This document shows, in pieces, positions 14,391 to 22,100 of a stretch of DNA of 30,940 bases (position 1 is its first letter; each line of letters starts with the position of its first letter). Origin of the DNA: an uncultured Pigmentiphaga sp. (GTDB lineage: Bacteria > Pseudomonadota > Gammaproteobacteria > Burkholderiales > Burkholderiaceae_B). The stretch is taken from NCBI GenBank assembly GCA_937891425.1, contig CALAGD010000041.1:1-30940 (forward strand), in the 5' to 3' direction. Below the pieces are notes generated by a model that made no database searches, had not been told where the DNA came from, and worked only from the letters and a program-made list of their open reading frames with translations. Made by a program: the position numbers and the translations under genes.

Positions 14391-15707
14391 ATGACTTGGG
14401 GCGCAGCACTCTTGTTTCTGGGCGGTGGTCTTGCCGCCTTGCTGGTCACCGGTATTCCGGTCGCGATGGCTTTTCTCGGGATCAACCTCGCCGGTGCCTG
14501 GGTTTTTCTGGGGGGCGAACCGGGGCTGATCCAGGTCGTGCGCAATGGCGTCACGGCCATTGTCAGTTACACCCTCGCACCAATCCCGCTCTTCATCCTG
14601 ATGGGCGAGGTGCTGCTGCACACGGGATTGGCGTTTCGCGCCATCGACGCCATCGAGCGGCTGATTTCGCGGGTGCCTGGAAGGATGCCCCTGGTGGCCG
14701 TGGCTGGTGGCACGGTGTTCGCTGCCCTTTCGGGGTCGAGTATCGCGAATACCGCCATGTTGGGGCGCGCGCTGTTGCCGGAAATGCTGGCGCGGGGCTA
14801 CCACCCGACGCTGGCCATGGGCCCCATCATGGCGACCGGCGCCATCGCCATGCTGATTCCGCCCTCCGCGCTGGCCGTGCTTGTGGGCAGCCTGGCTGGC
14901 ATTTCCATCTCGCGCCTGCTGATTGCCGGTATCGTGCCGGCCTTGTTGCTCTCCGCGCTGTTCGCTCTCTACATCGTCTGGCGCGCCAAGCGGCGTCCTC
15001 AGGATGCACCGCCCGAAGACCATACCCCCATGAGCTGGGGTGAACGTGTGCGTCCGTTCCTGGTGTATGTCGTGCCGCTCTCGGGCATCGTGATCGTGGT
15101 CATTGGCAGCCTCATCGCCGGGGTAGCCACGCCCACTGAGTCGGCAGCGCTGGGTGCCCTGGCCACCATCCTGGCCGCGGTGCTCTACCGCTCGCTTACC
15201 TGGGCCAACCTGATGCAGGCATTGCGTGGCACTGCGCTGACCGTGGTGATGATTCTCTTCATCATTGTGGCATCGTCCACCTTCAGCCAGTTGCTCAGTT
15301 TCTCGGGTGCCAGCAACGGCATCATCAGTTTCATCCGGTCGTTCGACCCCACACCGTTCAACGTGATGCTGGGGATGATGCTCATCCTGCTGATCCTGGG
15401 TTGTTTCGTCGACCAGGTCAGCATGGCCATGATCACCATTCCACTGTTCATTCCGGTGGCACAGGCGGTGGACATCAATCTGCTCTCGCTGGGGGTGATT
15501 TATCTCATCACCATGGAGATCAGCTTCCTGACGCCGCCTTTCGGATTGTTGCTGTTCGTCATGAAAGGGGTGGCCCCGCCCCAGTATTCAATGACCACGG
15601 TCTACCGTGCTGCGGCTCCTTTTGTGCTCATCGAAATCATCGTGCTCATGGCCATCCTGTTCTTCCCCGAGCTGGGGCTCTGGCTGCCCTCGCTCATGCG
15701 CGAGTGA
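14391..15707 (+). CDS. TRAP transporter large permease subunit (DctM family)
   Basis: A 438-aa polytopic membrane protein with about 12 hydrophobic segments, the normal size for DctM. Characteristic features include VTGIPVAMAFLGINLAG, the PLFILMGEVLLHTGLA segment, GTVFAALSGSSIANTAMLG in the first scaffold, IPPSALAVLVGSLAGISI, and EISFLTPPFGLLLFVMKGVAP near the C-terminus. It is the transport unit that couples substrate movement to a sodium gradient. It lies 134 bases after the Q subunit gene, an unusually large gap for a QM pair, with GGGAAG as ribosome binding site. The transporter set is complete and intact. Confidence 0.93.
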   Translation: MTWGAALLFLGGGLAALLVTGIPVAMAFLGINLAGAWVFLGGEPGLIQVVRNGVTAIVSYTLAPIPLFILMGEVLLHTGLAFRAIDAIERLISRVPGRMPLVAVAGGTVFAALSGSSIANTAMLGRALLPEMLARGYHPTLAMGPIMATGAIAMLIPPSALAVLVGSLAGISISRLLIAGIVPALLLSALFALYIVWRAKRRPQDAPPEDHTPMSWGERVRPFLVYVVPLSGIVIVVIGSLIAGVATPTESAALGALATILAAVLYRSLTWANLMQALRGTALTVVMILFIIVASSTFSQLLSFSGASNGIISFIRSFDPTPFNVMLGMMLILLILGCFVDQVSMAMITIPLFIPVAQAVDINLLSLGVIYLITMEISFLTPPFGLLLFVMKGVAPPQYSMTTVYRAAAPFVLIEIIVLMAILFFPELGLWLPSLMRE

Positions 15708-15722
15708 GGGCGCGGCAGCCCG

Positions 15723-15728
15723 TACAAT
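15723..15728 (+). promoter_or_regulatory. TACAAT -10 element directly before pyrC
   Basis: TACAAT (5 of 6 matches to TATAAT) ends exactly 7 bases before the pyrC ATG at 15736 and no Shine-Dalgarno sequence is present. Transcription would start at or next to the A of the ATG, giving a leaderless mRNA. A good -35 hexamer is not seen. thiS on the other strand shows the same arrangement. Confidence 0.5.
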
Positions 15729-15735
15729 ATCGCTC

Positions 15736-16827
15736 ATGAGTACGCGTGATACGAGTGGCCGGCTCGTCATTACCCGGCCCGACGACTGGCACCTGCATTT
15801 GCGCGACGGTGCCGCACTTCATTCGGTGGTGGGGCACTCCGCGCGGCAGTTTGCGCGGGCGATCATCATGCCAAACCTGAAACCGCCCGTAGTCACGGTG
15901 GCCGACGCCGAGCGATACCGCGAGCGCATTCTCGCGGCCCTTGGCGCGGCCGGGCTCGCGCGCGGCGGGTTCACACCGCTAATGACGCTCTACCTCACCG
16001 ACAATACGCACCCCGATGAAATCCGGCGTGCCCGCGAGTCGGGGTTCGTGCATGCGGTGAAGCTTTATCCGGCAGGTGCCACAACCAACTCCGACGCAGG
16101 TGTTACCGATCTGCTCGGCCGTTGCATGCGCACACTGGAAACCATGCAGGAGGTGGGCATGCCCCTGCTCGTGCATGGCGAGATCACCGATCCCGACACC
16201 GACATTTTCGATCGCGAGGCCCTGTTCATCGAGCGCGTGCTCATGCCTCTGCGGCGGGCACTGCCAGCACTGAAGGTGGTCATGGAGCACGTCACCACCA
16301 AAGACGGCGTGGATTACGTGCGCGAAGCCGAAGGGCAGATCGCGGCCACCCTCACTGCGCACCACCTGCTATATAACCGCAACGCGCTGTTCGTGGGCGG
16401 AATTCGCCCGCACTGGTACTGCCTGCCCGTGCTGAAGCGTGAGGTACACCGGCAGGCCCTGCTGGATGCCGCCACCAGCGGCAATCCGCGTTTCTTCCTG
16501 GGTACCGACAGCGCACCGCATCCGCGCGGGCTGAAAGAGCATGCCTGTGGTTGTGCCGGCTGCTACACGGCGGCGCACGCCATGGAACTGTACGCGACCG
16601 CGTTCGAGCGGGCGGGCAAGCTCGACGCCCTGGAAGGCTTCGCAAGCTTCCATGGGGCCGACTTCTATGGTTTGCCACGCAACACGGGCAAGCTCATTCT
16701 GGAACGGCGGCCACAAACCATCCCCGACGAAATGCCCTTCGCCGACACAACGGTGGTGCCGCTGGCCGCGGGCGAGACGCTCGACTGGTGCGTGAGCGAC
16801 GAAGTGCCTGTCGAGCGCGCCGATTAA
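15736..16827 (+). CDS. pyrC: dihydroorotase, class II (PyrC)
   Basis: A 363-aa enzyme catalysing the reversible cyclisation of carbamoyl aspartate to dihydroorotate in pyrimidine synthesis. The zinc site is visible: H19 and H21 in WHLHLRDG, the carboxylated lysine K109 in HAVKLYPAGATTNS, then LLVHGE and MEHVTT histidines, and the catalytic aspartate in GTDSAPH. Length and motifs match the E. coli-type class II enzyme. The ATG at 15736 gives a short N-terminal tail of about 8 residues before the conserved strand. No ribosome binding site precedes it, and a -10 hexamer sits 7 bases upstream. The gene ends tail-to-tail with trmB, sharing the bases TTAA (16824-16827) for both stop codons. Confidence 0.96.
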   Translation: MSTRDTSGRLVITRPDDWHLHLRDGAALHSVVGHSARQFARAIIMPNLKPPVVTVADAERYRERILAALGAAGLARGGFTPLMTLYLTDNTHPDEIRRARESGFVHAVKLYPAGATTNSDAGVTDLLGRCMRTLETMQEVGMPLLVHGEITDPDTDIFDREALFIERVLMPLRRALPALKVVMEHVTTKDGVDYVREAEGQIAATLTAHHLLYNRNALFVGGIRPHWYCLPVLKREVHRQALLDAATSGNPRFFLGTDSAPHPRGLKEHACGCAGCYTAAHAMELYATAFERAGKLDALEGFASFHGADFYGLPRNTGKLILERRPQTIPDEMPFADTTVVPLAAGETLDWCVSDEVPVERAD

Positions 16828-17639
16828 GCGGCGGATGCGGGGTTGTTGCCTGTTGCGTCGTCGGTGTCTGGCCGGCGGCGGAACAGGACATCCCAGACGC
16901 CATGCCCCAGGCGCAGGCCACGCAATTCGAACTTGGTCTGGGGACGCCATTCAGGGCGGGGGGCAAACCCTGTGCCGGCAGTGTTCTCGAGTGTTGGTTC
17001 GTTACTGAGCACTTCCAGCATCTGTTCGGCGTATGGCTGCCAGTCGGTGGCGCAGTGCAGATAGCCGCCGGGCGCGATGCGGCTGGCCAGCAGTGCCACG
17101 AATGGCGGCTGGATGAGCCGACGTTTGTGATGCCGTTTTTTCGGCCACGGATCCGGAAAGTAGATGTGCACGCCGGCCAGAGAGCCGGGCGCGATCATGT
17201 CGCGCACCACCTCGACGGCGTCGTGCTGGATCATGCGGATATTGGTGAGGCCGAGGCTGTTGATACGGCGGGCGAGGGCGCCGACTCCGGCGTCGAACAC
17301 CTCGACGGCAATGAAGTCGTCGTGCGGCCGGGCTTGCGCGATTTGCGCGGTAGTCTCACCCATGCCGAAGCCGATTTCCAGAATGATCGGTGCCTTCCGG
17401 CCAAAGTGCCGGCTGAAATCGACTTCGTGATCCTGGTAGGGGATGGACCACTGCGGCGCGAGCACTTCAAGCGCTTCTTTCTGCGCCTGGGTAATGTGGC
17501 CGCGCCGAATGACGAAGCTGCGGATATGACCGAACGTGCGGGCCTCACCGGGGTGAGGAGTCGCCTGCAGGGTGTTCCGGTCGTGCAGGATGGTCGCATC
17601 GGGCCCTGTCGGGCGCTGCGAAAAATCGGTTTGCGTCAC
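16824..17639 (-). CDS. trmB: tRNA (guanine-N7)-methyltransferase TrmB
   Basis: A 271-aa SAM-dependent methyltransferase that makes m7G46 in the variable loop of tRNA. The SAM-binding EIGFGMGETT, the AVEVFDAGVGAL acidic strand and the family hallmark FPDPWPKKRHHKRRL are all present, as is the ATDWQPYA segment near the C-terminus. About 45 N-terminal residues precede the conserved IRSFVIRRG region. Translation starts at a GTG (complement of 17637-17639) with a strong GGAGG ribosome binding site 7 bases upstream, inside the end of thiS. Only 2 bases separate the thiS stop and this GTG, so the two genes form an operon with coupled translation. Confidence 0.96.
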   Translation of the reverse strand: MTQTDFSQRPTGPDATILHDRNTLQATPHPGEARTFGHIRSFVIRRGHITQAQKEALEVLAPQWSIPYQDHEVDFSRHFGRKAPIILEIGFGMGETTAQIAQARPHDDFIAVEVFDAGVGALARRINSLGLTNIRMIQHDAVEVVRDMIAPGSLAGVHIYFPDPWPKKRHHKRRLIQPPFVALLASRIAPGGYLHCATDWQPYAEQMLEVLSNEPTLENTAGTGFAPRPEWRPQTKFELRGLRLGHGVWDVLFRRRPDTDDATGNNPASAA

Positions 17640-17641
17640 GA

Positions 17642-17842
17642 TTAGCCTCCGCCTACAGCCACCACGACTTCGATCTGATCGCCTTCGGCAAGCTGGGTGG
17701 TGTCGTACTGGCTGCGCACCACGATTTCGCCATTGCGTTCAACTGCAACGCGTTTGCCGGCGTAACCCAGTTGCTGGATGAGTTCAGCCACGGTGCACGG
17801 AGAGGGCAAGGTATGTTGAGCGCCATTGAGTACGATTTGCAT
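17642..17842 (-). CDS. thiS: sulfur carrier protein ThiS
   Basis: A 66-aa ubiquitin-fold protein ending in GGG, the flexible tail whose terminal glycine is adenylated and thiocarboxylated to carry sulfur for thiazole formation in thiamine synthesis. The start MQIVLNG and the motifs VAELIQQLG, VAVERNGEIV and AEGDQIEVVVAVGGG are typical. The preferred ATG is the complement of 17840-17842; a further upstream start would add 7 residues and lie over the -10 element. thiG, the thiazole synthase usually beside thiS, is absent here and trmB follows directly. Confidence 0.93.
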   Translation of the reverse strand: MQIVLNGAQHTLPSPCTVAELIQQLGYAGKRVAVERNGEIVVRSQYDTTQLAEGDQIEVVVAVGGG

Positions 17843-17849
17843 GGTTCGT

Positions 17850-17855
17850 ATTGTA
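17850..17855 (-). promoter_or_regulatory. TACAAT -10 element directly before thiS
   Basis: On the minus strand TACAAT is followed by exactly 7 bases and then the thiS ATG, with no Shine-Dalgarno sequence. The geometry is the same as at pyrC. It predicts a leaderless or near-leaderless thiS-trmB transcript. Confidence 0.5.
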
Positions 17856-17996
17856 GCCGGCACGACATGAAGTTTTTATGTCATTTCCGTAGTGCGTGAT
17901 AGTTGGGGACGCCTGGCCTCAGGATCAACCCGGGCCAGGGGGACCATCGGCGGGTGCGTGCCTGCACGGGTATGGTACGGCTGCGAGTAGAGGCGC

Positions 17997-18002
17997 TATA
18001 AT
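17997..18002 (+). promoter_or_regulatory. consensus TATAAT -10 element for tRNA-Gly
   Basis: A perfect TATAAT lies 55 bases upstream of the mature tRNA 5' end. The -35 region (around 17972-17979, ATGGTA-like) is weak. A TTTTTTT run follows shortly after, within the presumed precursor leader. Confidence 0.55.
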
Positions 18003-18057
18003 GTTTTTTTGCCGAACGTGCGGTGTGCTCTGCAGTACGTTCGTTGCCGCTCATGAG

Positions 18058-18131
18058 GCGGGTGTAGTTCAATGGTAGAACGACAGCTTCCCAAGCTGTA
18101 AGCGAGGGTTCGATTCCCTTCACCCGCTCCA
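18058..18131 (+). tRNA. tRNA-Gly, anticodon CCC
   Basis: A 74-nt tRNA including an encoded CCA. The acceptor stem GCGGGTG pairs with CACCCGC. The D-arm is GTTCAATGGTAGAAC. The anticodon stem CAGCT/AGCTG carries loop TTCCCAA with anticodon CCC at 18090-18092. The T-arm GAGGGTTCGATTCCCTT has the invariant TTCGA. The discriminator is T, followed by CCA. It decodes GGG. No integrase or repeated 3' end is seen beside it, so it is not serving as an attachment site in this window. Confidence 0.97.
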
Positions 18132-18259
18132 GCCTCCCTCCGCACGTCTTTCCCCCCAGCTGCGCCCGGCTCGTTTCCCCGCAGGCTCCTGTTCCCCGTT
18201 TGTTGGCAACTTCCAGCTGCCTCTTCATGCAGTGTGCCCGCGGAGGCATTCTCATCGGA

Positions 18260-18547
18260 TCAGCTGATGAGACCTCCCAATACCATGGTGGCCAGCAAGG
18301 CCCAGATGATTGCGGCCAGAATCGACTTGCGCATGGCGGCGCGCACCGCCGCGACCAGCAGTAGGATGCCCATCCCCAGCCACAGGTAGTTCACGATGGA
18401 CGGGCTCATGCCTACGGCATCGGCAAGCCCCTGGAAGAACGAATCGAGGGCGGACCCGATGGATGACAGGACCGCACGCAGGGCATCGATGATGAGCGTG
18501 ATGAGGTGACCGAGCGTACTGCCCAGCCAGCTGAAGAATCCGTCCAT
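18260..18547 (-). CDS. small hydrophobic membrane protein of unknown function
   Basis: A 95-aa protein with two hydrophobic stretches: an amphipathic or membrane segment at about residues 10-40 (GSTLGHLITLIIDALRAVLSSIG) and a C-terminal pair of helices around 52-68 and 75-95 (YLWLGMGILLLVAAVRAAM, then ILAAIIWALLATMVLGGLIS). There is no recognised domain. It lies 39 bases downstream of the DUF1840 gene on the same strand and may be co-transcribed with it. Coding-like composition and a clean start make it credible, but no function can be given. Confidence 0.65.
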   Translation of the reverse strand: MDGFFSWLGSTLGHLITLIIDALRAVLSSIGSALDSFFQGLADAVGMSPSIVNYLWLGMGILLLVAAVRAAMRKSILAAIIWALLATMVLGGLIS

Positions 18548-18586
18548 GCAGGGCGCTTCCGAACGTGAGGTGTGAGCGTACCCCGA

Positions 18587-18919
18587 TTACCGACCCGAAA
18601 TTTCCCACATCACATCGACGCCCTTGGCCGCGGCCTTGCGCAGCAGGTCCAGCAGGGGGAAGGCGCGCTGGCGGAGTGCCACGAATTCCTTCGCCATGGC
18701 CGCCTGGGCGGGATCGTCTTCGTCGAACTTGGGTTCGCGCGCTGCGTTGATGGCGCGCTCGATGCCTTCGATGGCTACCGGGAGCTGTTCCGGCGTGAAG
18801 ACGCCACGCTCCTCCTGCAGGGTTTCACGGCTCTTGCCGGCGGCTTCAAGCAGGGGCAGGGCGTGCTGACCCAACATGATGAGCTCACCGGTGGCTTTCG
18901 TGCGAAACGTAACGATCAT
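18587..18919 (-). CDS. DUF1840 family protein
   Basis: A 110-aa protein beginning MIVTFRTKATGELIMLGQHALPLLEAAGK, the signature of the DUF1840 family found mainly in betaproteobacteria. The middle is helical and charged (PVAIEGIERAIN, then EDDPAQAAMAKEFVALRQRAFPLLDLLRKAAAKGVDVMWE). The ATG complementary to 18917-18919 is chosen because GAGG lies just upstream and the family starts at this Met. A longer frame would add 42 unlike residues. The function is unknown; the protein is soluble and predicted cytoplasmic. It is divergent to the Rhs gene across about 280 bases. Confidence 0.88.
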   Translation of the reverse strand: MIVTFRTKATGELIMLGQHALPLLEAAGKSRETLQEERGVFTPEQLPVAIEGIERAINAAREPKFDEDDPAQAAMAKEFVALRQRAFPLLDLLRKAAAKGVDVMWEISGR

Positions 18920-19196
18920 ACTGGCCTCTTCGATGTTGACGGTGGCGCGTGGGACCGCTCCGGCCCATGCCTGCACGGAGCTCCATGAAAGGGAGGGCAT
19001 ACGCGTGATGGCGTACGAAGATCTGACAGGTACTTCGGCATGCACATCGAATCCCGCGGGCGTGACACGACTGTCATCATAGTGCAGGTCGGGCGGCGTG
19101 TGCTGCCTGGCATCTCGTCAAGGCCCGTCAAAGTTGAACGGCCGGCAGTCGTGCAGGGCACCGCGCCTGTTCCGACTGCCAGCCTGCCCGGACCCC

Positions 19197-22100
19197 ATGC
19201 GATCTGTCGTTGCCCACGCACTGCTCCTCGTTCTCTCCTGCAAGCTCCCGCGCCTCCCGGACTGGTGCCTTGTTCGACGCCGGGGTTGCAGGAGCAGGCC
19301 ATACTGGTTGACCCAAGCGGGTGCCCTCTTGCAGGTCGGGCTCCTGGTGTCGCCGCTGGCACCTGCCATGGAACCGGGGAACGGCGGTCTGTCGTGTGGC
19401 CCGGTACAGACCGGAGCACCCTGCCCGGCAGAGGGGCCTGCGACGATGTGGCTGGGAGCCGGGCCGGGCCTGGGCGTCGGCAACCCGGTCAACGTAGCTT
19501 CGGGCAACAAGTACCAGCGTGAGGTGGATCTTCCCGCGCTCGATGGCTATCTGGGGCTCGAGCTGGTGCGCCATTACAACTCGTTCGACAGGCGCGACAA
19601 CGGTTTTGGAATTGGCTGGACATTGTCGTACGACACGCGACTTTACCGCCTGGGCGATGTCATCCAGATCGTTCAGGCGGACGGTTCGCGTGTGCGGTTT
19701 CGGCTGGCTCCCGGGGCTGACGCCTGCGTGGCCGATGACCCCGCGCATGGGCGGCTGATGCTGGTGGGGGCGACCACACCGGGTTACGTGTGGGAGTGGC
19801 CGGACGGACGCCGATTGCGGTTCGATGCCGCGGGCCGCCTGGTGGTCATCGAAACGCCCGGCGGGCAGGTCACGATCCGGCGCGGAGTCGTGCCCGGCCG
19901 GCCGGATTACCGGCGCATCGTGCGGGTGGTCGACCCCCGGGGCCGCCAGCTGCGGCTGGAGTACGGCGAGCAGGGGGTGAAAGTGGCGCACACGCCCCTG
20001 GGCTCCTTGCGCTACACCCATACGCACGATGGCCGGCTGCGCGCGGTGCTCTGGCCCTGGGGGGCAGCCCGCATCTACCTGTATGAACCGGCATTGCAGG
20101 GCATCGTGCGTACCGGTGATGCGCCACCGATGAACGCCGATGAACAAGGCCATGACCAGGCGGGGTCACCACGGGATGGGGCCGCAGCAATGGAGGCCGC
20201 CCGGGCGCGTCTTACCGGTATCGTCGCCGTGAATTCCCAAGGGCGCGTGCAACGACTCCGTACCTGGGTCTACGACGCGCGGGGCAGGGTCATCGTTGCC
20301 GGTCGCGGCGATCTCCGCTCCCCTCGGGACCGAATCGAACTGACGTATTCGGATGATCCTGGCGGGCGTGCTGGCACCCGGAGTACCTCGGTGCGTTCAG
20401 GCGATGGCCAGGTCACGCGGTTTGAAGTTGCCGTGCAAGACGGTGCCTACCGGGCACTGGTGGCGGAGACGGCGGGTTGCACCGGCTGTGAGCGGGGCGG
20501 CCTGCAGGCAGAGTACGACTCGGCGGGCCGCCTGCGGCGCATGAACGATGTGCACATCAAGCATGACTCACTGGGCCGGATGGTCCGATTGCAGGACGCC
20601 GCAGGTGCAACGCACATCGAATGGCTGGCAGACACGCGACTGCCCACGCGCATCGACCGCCCGTCCGTGGTGCCGGGCCTGCGGCATGTGGTCACGCTGG
20701 AGTGGCAGCCGGTCGCGCCAACCGCCCAGACTGCGGGTCGGACCCGCATGGGGCCGGCCTACCGGTTGGGCGCCATACATGAGCAGGGTTGGCGGCCGCG
20801 CGTATCCCGGCAACCCCTGGCGCGGGAACATGCTACGGAGCTGGACGCCAGGGCCGGGCCTACAGTGGGTGATGAAGGTGCTGGCGTTTCGGTCGAGAGT
20901 GGGCCCATCGCGATCCGCCGCACCGTGCGGCTGCACTGGGAAACTCCTGCAGAACATGAGCACCGTTTCACCGTACATGCATCGTCCGCCATGCCCACGG
21001 CTGCGCCGGCGGAAGCAGCCAATGACGCTGCATGGACGGGATTGCAGGCCGTGCGTGACGACCTGGGGCACGTGGTGGCCTGGACCTCGGATGCGACGGG
21101 CACCGAAGTCCGGGAGCTCGATGAGCGCGGACGCCTAGTCGAGCGAGTATTCGCCGACGGCACATCGTGGCGGTATGTATATGCCGATGGAGCCGGGCAA
21201 GCACGCGGGCCCGGGCATGCTGCGCCTTGGGTTGACGCCTGCCGCAAGTGGTTGGCAGGGCGGGCAGGCGGTGCAACGCCAACGGTGGAGGAAGTGTCGG
21301 GCGCGCCAGCTCTGAAAAATGTCAGATCAATTGTGATGACGCGACCGGGTGGCCAGCGTTTTGTGACCAACCTGCACTGGCTGGGTAACCATGCAGTGCT
21401 GATCGAGTCCGAGTTCGAGCATCAGCTACGCGAGTACGACAATGCCCGCCGCCTGAGCCGAGTGGCGCTGTGCCGTCCGGAGGATCCGTCTTCATCTCAG
21501 GCTGGGGTGCCGCAGCCAGGCGCACCGGCGGGCAACGGCGCGCAGGAAGGAGGGTCTCCCGCCATACTCGCCTACGAAGAACGCTTTGCCTATGACGCGG
21601 CGGGCCGCATCGCGCTGCACATGCTACCTGAGGGAGGGGCTCTTCATTACCTGCATGCCGATGACGGCCGCCTCACCCGGCTGCTCTGGCAGGACCCATT
21701 CGGCAATGTGCATGTGGTCTTCCAGCCATTCACCGGTGGCTATCAGTACGCCAATGGCGTCGTTGCCCAGGGGTTGCTGCTGCACGGGTCCCTGCATGCC
21801 ATGGCTCATGCCCATCATGGTCGACCGGTCTGGGCGCAGCGCGTGGATTACGATTCCGAGGGTCGGGTGCGTGCCGAGACGTCAATCGACGCGCGAGGTC
21901 GTCGCTGGCACTGGCAATACGACCACGACACGCGGTCTCGCCTGGGCTTCGTCCATCTGTCCGGAGCAGAGAGCCGGCAATGGTGGCTGGCCTGGCGCGC
22001 CGACGGGGCACTCCAGGCACGGGCGATCAACGGCACGCCTGCATCTGTGGTGAAGCGGATCGACGATGCTGCAGGCCTTCCGGTGGCGATCGGTGAACGC

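Noticed and set aside
18058..18131. tRNA-Gly as an integration site for a genomic island
   Set aside because: No integrase gene and no repeat of the tRNA 3' end is seen downstream, and the flanking genes look like ordinary core genes.
17881..18255. Minus-strand 124-aa reading frame containing KGIEPSLTAWEAVVLPLNYTR
   Set aside because: It is antisense to the tRNA-Gly gene. This peptide is a widespread false annotation created by reading the tRNA complement.
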